From: Sphingopyxis fribergensis | GTDB taxonomy: Bacteria; Pseudomonadota; Alphaproteobacteria; Sphingomonadales; Sphingomonadaceae | Assembly (NCBI RefSeq): GCF_000803645.1 | Contig: NZ_CP009122.1 | Span: 968,501 to 1,032,500, forward strand | Direction: 5' to 3' | Length of the DNA: 64,000 bases | Shown: piece after piece, positions 17,063 to 25,978 of the stretch | Layout: every line of letters begins with the position of its first letter | Numbering within the stretch: the stretch's first letter is position 1 | The notes under the pieces: generated by a model | Database searches by the model: none | What the model saw: the letters and a program-made list of their open reading frames with translations, nothing else | Told to the model about the DNA's origin: nothing | Program-made: the position numbers and the translations under genes

Positions 17063-18376
17063 ATGACCGATAAAGCTGCCTCGTCGCAGGGCATCGCCTC
17101 ACCGGCCACCGGCGTTTCCGCGCAGACGCGGACGATGCTGTGGATCCTTCTGATCGTCTATATCTTCAACTTCCTCGACCGGCAGATCGTCAATATCCTC
17201 GCCGAACCGATCAAGGCCGATCTCGGCTTGTCTGACACGCAGCTCGGGTTGCTTGCGGGTCCGGCGTTCGCGGTCTTTTACGCGCTGCTCGGCATCCCGA
17301 TCGCGCGCTACGCCGACAAGGATGGGACGAACCGGGTGCGGCTGATCGCGCTCGCGCTCGCGATCTGGTCGGCGATGACCGCGGTGTGCGGGCTGGCGCA
17401 GAATTTCGTGCAATTGCTGTTCGCGCGTATCGGTGTCGGTGTGGGCGAGGCGGGGTGTACGCCCGCCGCGCACTCGCTGATTTCGGATAGTGTCGCCCCC
17501 GAAAAACGGTCTTCCGCTATCGCCTTCTACGGCCTTGGCGTGCCGATCGGATCGCTGCTCGGGCTGATCATCGGCGGCATCGTCAACGATCTTTACGGGT
17601 GGCGTATCGCGCTGATGATGGTCGGCGCGCCGGGCCTGCTGCTCGCGCTCGTGGTGCTGTTCGTGATGCGCGAGCCGCGGCACAGCCGCACCGCCGAAGC
17701 CGCGGCGACCGCCGCCGCGGTGACCCGGCTTTCGACCGGCGAGGCGATGCGCGAAATCTTCGCCTCGCGTGCGTTCATCTATATCTTGATCGCGTCGTCG
17801 GTCGTCGCCTTCCTCGGTTATGGCAAGGCGCTGTGGACGATCAGCTTCTTCATCCGCAGCCACGGGCTGTCGACAACCGAGGCAGGGCTGTCGATGGCGG
17901 TCGTGCTCGGGCTGGCCGGCGTGTTCGGCACCTGGCTCGGCGGCAAGATGGCGGACAAGTTCGGCGCGCGCGACAAACGCCACATTCTGACGTTCCCCGC
18001 CTATGGTATGGCGCTCGCCGCGCCCATCCTGTTCCTCGGCTATTTCATGGAGGATTGGCGCATTGCCGTCGCGCTGCTGATCATCCCGACGATCCTCAAC
18101 TCGGCCTATTACGGGCCGGCTTATGGCTGCGTACAGGGGCTGGTGCGTCCGCAGGCGCGCGCCGTCGCGGCGTCGGTCATGCTGTTCGGGCAGAATTTGA
18201 TCGGGTTGGGTTTCGGGCCGTTCCTGTTCGGCGTGCTGTCCGACGCACTGCAGCCGCTCGCGGGGCAGGAAAGCGTGCGCTGGGTGCTCTATGGCGCGGC
18301 GTGGCTCGGCCTGATCCCCGCCTTCTTCTTCTGGCGCGCCAGCCTGAGGCTCAAGGCCGAGCTGAAATCGGGTTAA
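17063..18376 (+). CDS. MFS transporter, spinster-like
   Basis: 437 residues with about twelve membrane segments. The first helix carries YIFNFLDRQIVNIL, the spinster-type signature, and the loop after helix 2 is GIPIARYADKDGTNRVR. GVGVGEAGCTPAAHSLISD is the helix-5 motif of the same group. A clear ribosome binding site (GAGGGAGA) precedes the ATG. Spinster-like carriers in sphingomonads move organic acids or lipids; the substrate is unknown. Its stop overlaps the convergent FMN reductase gene by four bases. Confidence 0.9.
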   Translation: MTDKAASSQGIASPATGVSAQTRTMLWILLIVYIFNFLDRQIVNILAEPIKADLGLSDTQLGLLAGPAFAVFYALLGIPIARYADKDGTNRVRLIALALAIWSAMTAVCGLAQNFVQLLFARIGVGVGEAGCTPAAHSLISDSVAPEKRSSAIAFYGLGVPIGSLLGLIIGGIVNDLYGWRIALMMVGAPGLLLALVVLFVMREPRHSRTAEAAATAAAVTRLSTGEAMREIFASRAFIYILIASSVVAFLGYGKALWTISFFIRSHGLSTTEAGLSMAVVLGLAGVFGTWLGGKMADKFGARDKRHILTFPAYGMALAAPILFLGYFMEDWRIAVALLIIPTILNSAYYGPAYGCVQGLVRPQARAVAASVMLFGQNLIGLGFGPFLFGVLSDALQPLAGQESVRWVLYGAAWLGLIPAFFFWRASLRLKAELKSG

Positions 18377-18963
18377 TAAGGTGGATCGATCTTTGCCCGC
18401 TGCGCCTTGGCGGCGTCGATCCACCAATTGAGGTCGTCGGCAAAGCGCGGGAAGAGCCGTTCGAGTTGCTTGCCTTCGTCGCCGGCGGGTTTGCCGTCTT
18501 CGTCGAAGGCCTTGGCAATGCGCGCGACGGGCAGGATCGACGAGATCACCGCCATCCCCATCTCGCCCAAAATGTCGCGCCATCCCATCATCGCGCGCAC
18601 CCCAGCGAAGGAGCCAGCGGAATAACAGGCGATCGCTGCGGGCCGCCAGAACCATTCCTCGAGATAATGGTCGGTCAGGTTCTTGAGCCCCGGTTGCGGC
18701 CCCCAATTATATTCGCCGGTGACGAACAAGAAGCCGTCGGCGGCGCGGATCTTGCCCGCGAGCTCCTCCATCGCGGCCGGCGCCTCGCCCTTCGGATATT
18801 CCTTGTACATGCGGTCGAGCATGGGGAGGTCCACCGCCTTGGCGTCGATCAGTTCTGCGCTGTCACCGCGCGCGCCGATCGCGTCGACCAGCCACTGCGC
18901 GAGCTTGATGCCATGCCGGTCGCGGCGATAGCTGCCATAGAAGATTAGGATGTGACGGGCCAT
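18373..18963 (-). CDS. NADPH-dependent FMN reductase family flavoprotein
   Basis: 196 residues from the ATG at 18963. Flavodoxin-like fold with the phosphate loop FYGSYRRDRHG at the N-terminus and the flavin-contacting TGEYNWGPQPGLKNLTDH region at mid-protein, as in NAD(P)H:quinone or FMN reductases. A longer in-frame start eight codons upstream is possible but puts extra residues before the first beta strand. It is transcribed divergently from the haloalkane dehalogenase gene with a 74-base gap. Confidence 0.85.
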   Translation of the reverse strand: MARHILIFYGSYRRDRHGIKLAQWLVDAIGARGDSAELIDAKAVDLPMLDRMYKEYPKGEAPAAMEELAGKIRAADGFLFVTGEYNWGPQPGLKNLTDHYLEEWFWRPAAIACYSAGSFAGVRAMMGWRDILGEMGMAVISSILPVARIAKAFDEDGKPAGDEGKQLERLFPRFADDLNWWIDAAKAQRAKIDPPY

Positions 18964-19037
18964 GCCGCAACGTGGCACGACTTGCACCGAAACGGAAGCG
19001 GCCTAAGCTGTGACGGACCAAGGGTGGGGGAGAGAAT

Positions 19038-19934
19038 ATGATGCGCGTCTATCGCACGCCGGAGGAGCGTTTTACAGGTCTGCCCGATTGGCCCTATGCG
19101 CCCAAATATCTTGACATCGCGGGCGGGCTTCGCGTCCATTATGTTGACGAAGGCGCAGCCGATGCGCAGCCGGTGCTGATGCTGCATGGCGAGCCGACCT
19201 GGTCCTATCTTTATCGCCATATGATCGGCCCTGCGACGGCGTCGGGTTTCCGCGTCGTCGCGCCCGACCTCATCGGCTTCGGCCGTTCGGACAAGCCGCT
19301 CGACCGGGGCGCGTACAGCTATGCTGCGCAAGTGGCGTGGATGCGGCAATGGATCGAGGCGCTCGACCTTCGGAACATGATCCTCGCCTGTCAGGACTGG
19401 GGTTCGCTGATCGGGCTGCGGCTCGTCGCCGAAATGCCGGAACGCTTTGCCGGGGTCGCGCTCTCGAACGGTGGCCTTCCCGAGGGCCAGCCGGCACCGC
19501 GCGCCTTCGCGATCTGGCGCGCTTTCTCTCGCTACAGCCCGATCTTCCCGATCGGCAAGATCGTCAAGGCGGGGGCGAAGCGCGAATTGAGCGCCGCCGA
19601 GATTGCCGCCTATGACGCACCCTTTCCGACGCGTGCGTCGAAGGTGGCGGCACGCGTCTATCCCTCCTTCGTCCCGCTAGGCGACAATGTCGCGGTCCCC
19701 GACCAGAAACGCGCGTGGGCGGTGCTGGAGGCGTTCGACAAGCCTTTCCTCTGCTGTTTTTCCGACGGCGACCCGATCACGCGCGGCGGCGATGCGCTGT
19801 TCACCGGACGCGTGCCCGGCACGCAAGGCATGACGCACCGCACGCTGAAGGGCGGCCACTTCATTCAGGAGGACGACCCGGCGGGCTTCGTCGCGGCGAT
19901 CCGCGACGTCGCTGTCGCTAGCGTCAGTCGCTGA
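19038..19934 (+). CDS. haloalkane dehalogenase, HLD-I type
   Basis: 298-residue alpha/beta hydrolase, normal length. [13 protein letters not shown] supplies His50/Glu52 of the oxyanion region. The nucleophile is Asp120, not Ser, in the elbow CQDWGS, with halide-binding Trp121 next to it. Asp245 (SDGDPITRG) and His274 (GGHFIQED) complete the triad, and Trp160 in the cap is a candidate second halide ligand. The catalytic acid after the sixth strand places it in subfamily I (DhlA/DhmA-like). It would release halide from haloalkanes in the cytoplasm; the natural substrate is unknown. It overlaps the convergent purA by 11 bases. Confidence 0.87.
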   Translation: MMRVYRTPEERFTGLPDWPYAPKYLDIAGGLRVHYVDEGAADAQPVLMLHGEPTWSYLYRHMIGPATASGFRVVAPDLIGFGRSDKPLDRGAYSYAAQVAWMRQWIEALDLRNMILACQDWGSLIGLRLVAEMPERFAGVALSNGGLPEGQPAPRAFAIWRAFSRYSPIFPIGKIVKAGAKRELSAAEIAAYDAPFPTRASKVAARVYPSFVPLGDNVAVPDQKRAWAVLEAFDKPFLCCFSDGDPITRGGDALFTGRVPGTQGMTHRTLKGGHFIQEDDPAGFVAAIRDVAVASVSR

Positions 19935-21213
19935 ACGGATCGCGGATCAGGATCGTATCTTCGCGCTCGGGGCTGGTCGACACGAGCGCGATCGGCGTTT
20001 CGATCAATTCCTGCACGCGTTGGATATATTTGATCGCCTGCGCGGGGAGGTCGGCATAGCTGCGCGCGCCCGCGGTCGATTCGTGCCAGCCGTCCATTTC
20101 CTCATAGATCGGCTCGACCTCGGCCTGATCGGCCGAATGCGCGGGGAAATAGTCGAGGATTTTGCCGCGAAGACGATAGCCGGTGCAGATGCGGATCGTG
20201 TCGAAACCGTCGAGTACGTCGAGCTTGGTCAGCGCGATCCCGGTGACGCCTGATACCGCACAGCTCTGGCGCACGAGCACCGCGTCGAACCAGCCGCAGC
20301 GGCGCTTGCGCCCGGTGACGGTGCCGAATTCATGCCCGCGCTCGCCGAGCCGTTGGCCGATCTCATCCTCAAGCTCGGTCGGGAAGGGGCCGCTGCCGAC
20401 GCGCGTCGTGTACGCCTTGGCGATGCCGAGCACGAAGCCCACCGCGCCGGGGCCGAGGCCTGAACCGCTCGCAGCAGTCCCGCTGACGGTGTTCGAGCTG
20501 GTGACAAAGGGATAGGTGCCGTGATCGACGTCGAGCAGCACGCCCTGCGCGCCTTCGAACAGGATGCGCGCCCCGGCCTTGCGGACCTTCTTCAGGCGCT
20601 TCCACACCGGCTGCGCATATTCGAGCACATAGTCGGCGATTTCGGTGAGGTCGGCGATCAGGCGTTCGCGGTCGATGGGGGGTTCGCCAAAACCGGCGCG
20701 CAGCGCGTCGTGGTGCGCGGTCAGGCGGTCGAGTTGCGGACCCAGCTTGTCGAGATGCGCGAGGTCGCAGACGCGGATCGCGCGGCGGCCGACCTTGTCC
20801 TCGTAAGCCGGGCCGATGCCGCGCCCGGTCGTGCCGATCTTGCCTGCGCCCGCAGCGGTTTCGCGCAGCGCGTCGAGGTCGCGATGGAAGGGCAGGATCA
20901 GCGCGCAATTGTCGGCAATCGCGAAATTCTCGGGATTGATCGCAACGCCCTGGCCGCGCAGCTTGGCGATCTCGTCGCGCAGCGCCCAAGGATCGAGCAC
21001 GACGCCGTTGCCGATGATCGACAGCGTGCCGGTGACGATACCCGAGGGGAGCAGCGACAGCTTGTAGACCTGTTCGCCGACGACGAGCGTATGGCCGGCA
21101 TTATGACCGCCCTGGAAACGGACCACGGCATCGGCGCGGCTGGCGAGCCAGTCGACGATCTTGCCCTTGCCCTCGTCGCCCCATTGCGACCCGATGACGG
21201 TAACATTTGCCAT
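19924..21213 (-). CDS. purA: adenylosuccinate synthetase
   Basis: GTP-dependent conversion of IMP and aspartate to adenylosuccinate, first step from IMP to AMP. 429 residues. [11 protein letters not shown] at 8-18 (catalytic Asp and P-loop) and GGHNAGHT with the catalytic His are intact, as are the [13 protein letters not shown] and VGSGPFPTE blocks. An AGGA ribosome binding site precedes the ATG. It lies beyond hisZ and serA on the same strand but is separated from them by plus-strand genes, so it has its own promoter. Confidence 0.97.
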   Translation of the reverse strand: MANVTVIGSQWGDEGKGKIVDWLASRADAVVRFQGGHNAGHTLVVGEQVYKLSLLPSGIVTGTLSIIGNGVVLDPWALRDEIAKLRGQGVAINPENFAIADNCALILPFHRDLDALRETAAGAGKIGTTGRGIGPAYEDKVGRRAIRVCDLAHLDKLGPQLDRLTAHHDALRAGFGEPPIDRERLIADLTEIADYVLEYAQPVWKRLKKVRKAGARILFEGAQGVLLDVDHGTYPFVTSSNTVSGTAASGSGLGPGAVGFVLGIAKAYTTRVGSGPFPTELEDEIGQRLGERGHEFGTVTGRKRRCGWFDAVLVRQSCAVSGVTGIALTKLDVLDGFDTIRICTGYRLRGKILDYFPAHSADQAEVEPIYEEMDGWHESTAGARSYADLPAQAIKYIQRVQELIETPIALVSTSPEREDTILIRDPFSD

Positions 21214-21360
21214 GATGCTGTCCTGCTGAACTAGGCCTCAAAACGACAGGTGCGGCCCGGCGCGGCCTTAGCGGATTTGGGCGCAGAGGCAACCCAAAGC
21301 GGGATGATTTTGCGACATTTGCGGGCGAGATTGATGCGGCCGCGACAATGGAGATGGGCG

Positions 21361-22305
21361 ATGACGAGACAAGGCTGGTTTGGATATGTCGCGCTGGCGG
21401 CCTTCGCGGTCGCGAGCGTGAGCGTGCCGGCGCCCTTCGCCGACGCGCGCGAGAAAATGCGCGACCGACTGCGCGAGCGCCTGGCTGAGCGCATGGGAGC
21501 CGACCAAGGCCCGAAAGTGCCGGGTAGCGAGACGATTTCCTATGGCAGCGACGCGCTGCAAGTTCTTGACCTCTGGCGCGCCAAGGGGGCGAAGGGGCCG
21601 GCGCCGCTGGTCCTGTTCGTCCATGGCGGCGGGTGGAAACGCGGCAGCAAGGATAATGCGACGGGGCGCTTCAAGCCCGAACATTATCCCGCGGCCGGTT
21701 ACGCCTTCGCCTCGATCAATTATCGGCTCGTGCCCGCGGCGACGGTCGAGCAGCAGGCGGCCGATGTCGCAAGCGCGGTCAAGGCGCTGGTCGATCGTGC
21801 CGATACGCTCGGCATCGACCGGCGGCGCATCGTGCTGATGGGGCATAGCGCCGTTGCGCATCTTGTCGCGCTGGTCGGCACCGACGAACGCTATCTTAAG
21901 GGCGTCGGCCTGTCCTTTGCCGACATCTCGGGCGTGATCCCGATCGACGGAGCGGCCTATGATGTGGCGGCGCAGATGAAGGATGGCCCGCCGATCATGC
22001 AGAAAACCTATGCGCAGGCGTTCGGGACCGATCCGGTTCGGCAAAAGGCGGTTTCGCCGACGCTGCAGGCGGGCGCGCCCAATGCGCCGCAATTCCTGCT
22101 GCTCTATGTGCAGCGCGCCGATGGTGTGCGGCAGGCCAAGGCCTTGGGCGCGGCGCTTGAAGCCGGCGGAAGCCGCGTCGAGCGCGGCAGCTTCCCCGGC
22201 GAGGGGCTGAAAGGCCATGCCGAAATCAACCGCAGCCTGGGCGATCCGGCTTATGCGCCGACGGCAACGGTCGATGCCTGGTTGAAGCGGGTATTTGGGC
22301 CTTAG
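21361..22305 (+). CDS. secreted alpha/beta hydrolase (esterase)
   Basis: 314 residues. The start at 21361 follows GGAG and opens a signal peptide (YVALAAFAVASVSVPAPFADA). The oxyanion motif HGGGW and the fold match the BD-FAE/acetyl-esterase group of carbohydrate or lipid esterases. The nucleophile elbow reads GHSAVAHL with Ser163 and Val165, where relatives have Gly. The catalytic His is in LKGHAEI. Longer in-frame starts upstream would bury the signal peptide. It lies between purA and hisZ on the opposite strand. Confidence 0.82.
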   Translation: MTRQGWFGYVALAAFAVASVSVPAPFADAREKMRDRLRERLAERMGADQGPKVPGSETISYGSDALQVLDLWRAKGAKGPAPLVLFVHGGGWKRGSKDNATGRFKPEHYPAAGYAFASINYRLVPAATVEQQAADVASAVKALVDRADTLGIDRRRIVLMGHSAVAHLVALVGTDERYLKGVGLSFADISGVIPIDGAAYDVAAQMKDGPPIMQKTYAQAFGTDPVRQKAVSPTLQAGAPNAPQFLLLYVQRADGVRQAKALGAALEAGGSRVERGSFPGEGLKGHAEINRSLGDPAYAPTATVDAWLKRVFGP

Positions 22306-22337
22306 AACGTCGGTTTTGGGGTGGTGAGCGGACGTAG

Positions 22338-22456
22338 CCCTCTCCCCTTCAGGGGAGAGGGTTGGGAGAGGGGGCGGAAGCAGTTCAAGCCCCTCTCAAC
22401 TGCGGCTAGCCGGTAAAACCGGCAAGCCTTCTTATCTCTCCCCTGAAGGGGAGAGA
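22338..22456. repeat. composite REPIN-like repeat, copy 1
   Basis: Left palindrome CTCTCCCCTTCAGGGGAGAG, a G-rich tail, a central core with hairpin GCCGG-TAAAA-CCGGC (22409-22423), and a right palindrome TCTCTCCCCTGAAGGGGAGAGA ending at 22456. The outer parts are inverted relative to each other, as in REPINs. The core GACT/GGCT...AGTC/AGCC arrangement is shared with copies at 24118 and 62976. It lies 32 bases after the esterase stop. Confidence 0.75.
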
Positions 22457-22501
22457 ACAAATCCTTCAACGTCCGCAACCGGTCGTTTCCCGACATTCAT
22501 C

Positions 22502-22528
22502 ATCCCGGGGCTTGACCCGGGCCCCGCC
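22502..22528. repeat. hairpin repeat CCCGGGgcttgaCCCGGG
   Basis: A six-base perfect stem with a GCTTGA loop between the REPIN copy and the DOPA-dioxygenase-like gene. The GGGCTTGACCCGG core recurs in the repeat at 27983-28060, so both belong to one dispersed intergenic family. Confidence 0.55.
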
Positions 22529-22571
22529 TTTTCCTTCAAGACAGGCAGGATCACGTCCGGCCTGACGGACG

Positions 22572-22970
22572 ATGAACGAAAGCGATGTCTGCATGAACAA
22601 CCCCGACGCCCCTTATCACGCCCATATCTATTGTGATCCCGCCGAACGGCCCGCCGCGGCCGCGCTGCGCGATGTTTTCGGCATCGACCCCGCGATCCTG
22701 TTTGTCGGCGACATGACCGAGGGTGCGGCGGGGCCGCATCCGATCGCGCAATATGAGGTGCATTTTCTCGGTGCGGCGGTTCCGGCGGTTGTCGCGACGA
22801 TTAAGGCGACGGGGCTGCGCGCGCTCGTCCACCCGCTGACCGATGACGATCTCGCCGATCATACGACGCTGGCGCACTGGATCGGCGAACCCGTCGAACT
22901 TGATGTGACCGTGCTCGATCCGCCCGGAGTGAATCAGGGCATTCCGCGCTTTGGAATTTCGGACTTTTAG
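22572..22970 (+). CDS. DOPA 4,5-dioxygenase family protein
   Basis: 132 residues, normal for this small cupin-unrelated metal-binding family (fungal/plant DOPA extradiol dioxygenases and bacterial homologues). The conserved histidines are visible: YHAHIY near 15-20, GPHP near residue 58, and VHPLTDDDLADHTT near 100-113, followed by HWIGEPVELDV. The bacterial role is unknown. ATG 22572 is used; ATG 22593 seven codons later is equally plausible and neither has a strong ribosome binding site. The stop overlaps convergent hisZ by four bases. Confidence 0.83.
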   Translation: MNESDVCMNNPDAPYHAHIYCDPAERPAAAALRDVFGIDPAILFVGDMTEGAAGPHPIAQYEVHFLGAAVPAVVATIKATGLRALVHPLTDDDLADHTTLAHWIGEPVELDVTVLDPPGVNQGIPRFGISDF

Positions 22971-24079
22971 GCTTCGACCGGCCCGTCGGGGCTAAGCCGC
23001 CAGCCGCAGCCGAGCGCGCGTGCGTCGTCGGCTTCCGACAGCGCCGCGACCGTCTGCCAGTCGTCGGCGCGCAGACTTGCTGCCAGAGCGGGATCATGAC
23101 CGAGCGGCAGGAAAATGCGGCGGTCGGCGTCGTCCTCGGCGCCGAGGCCGGCGTCGATCAACGGGTCGGGATAGAGCGAAAAGCCGACGGCCGCCTCTTC
23201 CTGTTCCCCAACCGGGATCGCATAGCCGCCACCGCGGCCCACCGCGTCGCCCTGTCCGGGGACGAAGATCTGAAAACCGAACCAGCTTTGATAGGCGAAG
23301 CCGTGGCGCTCGGTCGGGTCGAGCGTCAGCGTCACACGGTCGCGGATCGGCGCCGCGATCGCTTCGAGCGCGTCGATGCGCGCGGTAAGGACGCCGGTGG
23401 TGTCGAAAGCGCGCAGGTCAGCGATGGCCTGATCAAAGGGGCCGGTCGCGCGGAGCAAAGGCAGATAAGCCCCGGCGCCGAGCCGCGTCAGTGCGCCGGC
23501 ATCCTTGGCGTCGAGTTCGTCGCGAAGCTGCTGGATATCGGCATCGACGGGCAGCGGGCCGCCGGCAAGCAGGTCGACGACGTCGGGCAGGGTGAAGTCG
23601 ATCGTGACGGGGCCGATGCCCGCGGCTTCGAGCGCGTCGATCGCAACGGTCACGATCTCGCGCGCCGCCGCGACGCTATCGCTGCCGATCAGCTCGGCGC
23701 CGACCTGCAGCATCTCGCGTGCGGGACGGAGCTGGCTTGCGCGCAGTTTGACGACCTGTCCGGCGTAACAGAGGCGCAGCGGGCGCGGTGCTTTGGCGAG
23801 CAGCGAGGTGGCGATGCGGCCGACCTGCCGCGTGATGTCGGGACGGAGCGCGAGGGTGCGCTGCGACACCGGATCGGTGAAGCGCAGCAGGTCGCGCGTC
23901 GAACGCTCGTCCTCGCCGCCGAGCGTCTCGCGGAACTCTGCAAGCGGGGGGGATACGCGGCCATAGCCGTGCGCGCGCATCGCATCGACGAGCGCGCGGG
24001 TGACGCGCGACGCGGCCTCCGCCTGTCGGGGGAGGCGGTCGCGCAAGCCTTCGGGCAACAGGGCAGGGGCGCGGGTCAT
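22967..24079 (-). CDS. hisZ: ATP phosphoribosyltransferase regulatory subunit
   Basis: 370 residues, a HisRS-fold protein without the anticodon-binding domain. HisZ assembles with short-form HisG to make the first enzyme of histidine biosynthesis and confers histidine feedback. Class II synthetase-like motifs are LRPDITRQVGRIA and YAGQVVKLR; the tail GRGGGYAIP replaces the catalytic motif of true HisRS. Its place right after serA is the usual sphingomonad arrangement. A 172-base gap containing a REPIN-like repeat separates it from serA. Confidence 0.93.
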   Translation of the reverse strand: MTRAPALLPEGLRDRLPRQAEAASRVTRALVDAMRAHGYGRVSPPLAEFRETLGGEDERSTRDLLRFTDPVSQRTLALRPDITRQVGRIATSLLAKAPRPLRLCYAGQVVKLRASQLRPAREMLQVGAELIGSDSVAAAREIVTVAIDALEAAGIGPVTIDFTLPDVVDLLAGGPLPVDADIQQLRDELDAKDAGALTRLGAGAYLPLLRATGPFDQAIADLRAFDTTGVLTARIDALEAIAAPIRDRVTLTLDPTERHGFAYQSWFGFQIFVPGQGDAVGRGGGYAIPVGEQEEAAVGFSLYPDPLIDAGLGAEDDADRRIFLPLGHDPALAASLRADDWQTVAALSEADDARALGCGWRLSPDGPVEA

Positions 24080-24117
24080 CGGCGGCTCTCCTAGCCTGTG
24101 ATATGGGCATATGAAAG

Positions 24118-24242
24118 CCCCTCCCCTTCAGGGGAGGGGTTGGGGTGGGGTCTGTCAGCGTAGCGCAAGGCCGATGGACCCCTCCCGCTGCGACTAAGCC
24201 AGCAAGCTGGCAAGTCTCGCTGCCCTCCCCTGAAGGGGAGGG
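24118..24242. repeat. composite REPIN-like repeat, copy 2 (between serA and hisZ)
   Basis: Left palindrome CCCTCCCCTTCAGGGGAGGGG with a TTGGGGTGGGG tail, central core GCGACTAAGCCAG-CAAG-CTGGCAAGTC with the stem at 24198-24211, and a right palindrome CCCTCCCCTGAAGGGGAGGG. Since serA and hisZ are on the same strand with only this element between them, it will be in their mRNA and may act as a processing or stability element. Confidence 0.78.
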
Positions 24243-24251
24243 CGTAGGTGA

Positions 24252-25838
24252 TCAGAACTTCAAGCCCTTCACGGTCTTCACGCCGGGAAGCTGGCAAAGC
24301 TGCCACAGAAGCGGTTCGGGCATCGGCGAGTCGAGGCTGAGCAGCAGCACCGCTTCGCCGCCCGCGGCGCGGCGACCGAGGTGGAAGGTGCCGATGTTGA
24401 GCCCGGCTTCGCCCAAGGCGGTGCCGATGCGGCCGATGAAGCCCGGCGCGTCCTCGTTGACGATATAGAGCATGTGGCCGTCGAGATCGGCCTCGACCTT
24501 GATCCCGAACATCTCGACCAGGCGCGGGTCGCCATTGCTGAACAAGGTACCCGCGACCGAACGGTCGCCGTCGCTCGTCGCCACGGTGACGCGGACGAGC
24601 GTGTGATAATCGCCGTCGCGATCATGACGGACTTCGCGCACATCGAGGCCGCGTTCGCGGGCAAGGTGCGGGGCGTTGACCATGTTCACGCTGTCCGAAT
24701 AGCGGCGCATCAGGCCGGTGAGCACCGCGGCGGTGATCGGCTTGAGGTTCAGTTCGGCGGCGGCGCCTTCGACCTCGACCGAGATCGTCGTGAGATTGTC
24801 GTGCGCAAGCTGGCCGACGAGGCTGCCGAGCTTTTCGGCGAGGCTCATATAGGGGCGCAGCTTCGGGGCTTCCTCGGCCGAGAGGCTGGGGACGTTGAGC
24901 GCGTTGGTGATCCCGCCGGTGAGCAGGTAATCGCTAATCTGTTCAGCGACCTGGATCGCGACATTGACCTGCGCCTCGTCGGTCGACGCACCGAGGTGCG
25001 GGGTGCAAATGAAGTTCGGCGCGCCGAACAGCGGATGATCGGCCGCCGGGGGTTCCTGCGCGAACACGTCGAGCGCGGCGCCCGCGACATGGCCCGATTC
25101 CAGAGCATCCTTCAGCGCCGCTTCATCGATCAGCCCGCCGCGCGCGCAGTTGATGATCCGCACGCCCTTCTTCGCCTTGGCGATGTTCTCGGCGGACAAT
25201 ATGTTGCGCGTCTGGTCGGTCAGCGGCGTGTGCAGCGTGATGAAATCGGCCTTGGCGAGCAAGGTGTCGAGATCGGCCTTTTCGACGCCGAGCTCGATCG
25301 CGCGCTCGGGGGTCAGAAAGGGGTCGAAAGCGACGACTTTCATGCGCAGGCCCAGCGCGCGTTCGGCGACGATGCTGCCGATGTTGCCGCAACCGATCAG
25401 GCCGAGCGTCTTCGAGGTCAGCTCGACCCCCATGAAGTCGTTCTTCGGCCATTTGCCCGCCTGCGTCCCGGCATTGGCTTCGGGAATCTGGCGGGCGAGC
25501 GCGAACATCATCGCGATTGCATGTTCGGCGGTGGTGATGCTGTTGCCGAAGGGGGTGTTCATCACGATGACGCCCTTTTTCGAGGCCTCGGGAATGTCGA
25601 CATTGTCGACGCCGATCCCGGCGCGGCCGACGACCTTCAGTTTCGTCGCGGCGGCGAGCACGTCGGCGGTGACCTTGGTGGCCGAGCGGATCGCGAGGCC
25701 GTCATAGTCGCCGATCATCGCGATCAGCTCGTCCTTGGTCTTGCCGGTAATGACGTCGACGTCGATGCCGCGTTCCTTGAAGATCGCGGCGGCTTTGGGG
25801 TCCATTTTGTCGGAAATCAGAACTTTGGGTGCGGTCAT
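24252..25838 (-). CDS. serA: D-3-phosphoglycerate dehydrogenase
   Basis: First step of serine biosynthesis, NAD-dependent oxidation of 3-phosphoglycerate. 528 residues, the long form with an inserted ASB domain and a C-terminal ACT domain (about 455-528) that can bind serine. The NAD loop GLIGCGNIG is at 146-154 and the catalytic residues are Arg233, Glu262 and His281. The ATG at 25838 has a GGGAGA ribosome binding site; the frame is open further upstream only through a repeat. It follows serC in the same direction, with a REPIN-like element between them. Confidence 0.97.
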   Translation of the reverse strand: MTAPKVLISDKMDPKAAAIFKERGIDVDVITGKTKDELIAMIGDYDGLAIRSATKVTADVLAAATKLKVVGRAGIGVDNVDIPEASKKGVIVMNTPFGNSITTAEHAIAMMFALARQIPEANAGTQAGKWPKNDFMGVELTSKTLGLIGCGNIGSIVAERALGLRMKVVAFDPFLTPERAIELGVEKADLDTLLAKADFITLHTPLTDQTRNILSAENIAKAKKGVRIINCARGGLIDEAALKDALESGHVAGAALDVFAQEPPAADHPLFGAPNFICTPHLGASTDEAQVNVAIQVAEQISDYLLTGGITNALNVPSLSAEEAPKLRPYMSLAEKLGSLVGQLAHDNLTTISVEVEGAAAELNLKPITAAVLTGLMRRYSDSVNMVNAPHLARERGLDVREVRHDRDGDYHTLVRVTVATSDGDRSVAGTLFSNGDPRLVEMFGIKVEADLDGHMLYIVNEDAPGFIGRIGTALGEAGLNIGTFHLGRRAAGGEAVLLLSLDSPMPEPLLWQLCQLPGVKTVKGLKF

Positions 25839-25846
25839 TTTAATCT

Positions 25847-25970
25847 CCCTCTCCCCTTCAGGGGAGAGGGCCGGGGAGAGGGGGATGCCTGTCGCCGGCC
25901 CTATGTTGATGTAGGAATGGAGCGGGGTATCGTCCCCCTCTCCCAACCCTCTCCCCTGAAGGGGAGAGGG
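25847..25970. repeat. REPIN-like inverted repeat without the shared core (between serC and serA)
   Basis: Outer arms CCCTCTCCCCTTCAGGGGAGAGGG at 25847 and its inverted counterpart ending at 25970 match the outer parts of the composite repeats at 22338 and 24118. The G-rich tails GGGGAGAGGGGGA and TCCCCCTCTCCC also pair. The middle 50 bases differ and lack the covarying hairpin. It sits directly upstream of the serA ribosome binding site. Confidence 0.75.
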
Positions 25971-25978
25971 CGATAAGG

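Noticed and set aside
22306-22571. tRNA or small RNA gene in the repeat-rich gap
   Set aside because: Hairpins are present, but they are the outer arms and core of a repeat found at other sites; no cloverleaf or CCA end was found here or elsewhere in the window.
24381-25976. 531-residue open frame antisense to serA
   Set aside because: Arg/Ala/Asp-rich translation without family signal; a third-position GC shadow of serA, whose motifs are complete. The same applies to long antisense frames over phaC (12062-13576), the CocE hydrolase (48429-50258), the TonB receptor (51581-53248) and guaA (55359-56891).
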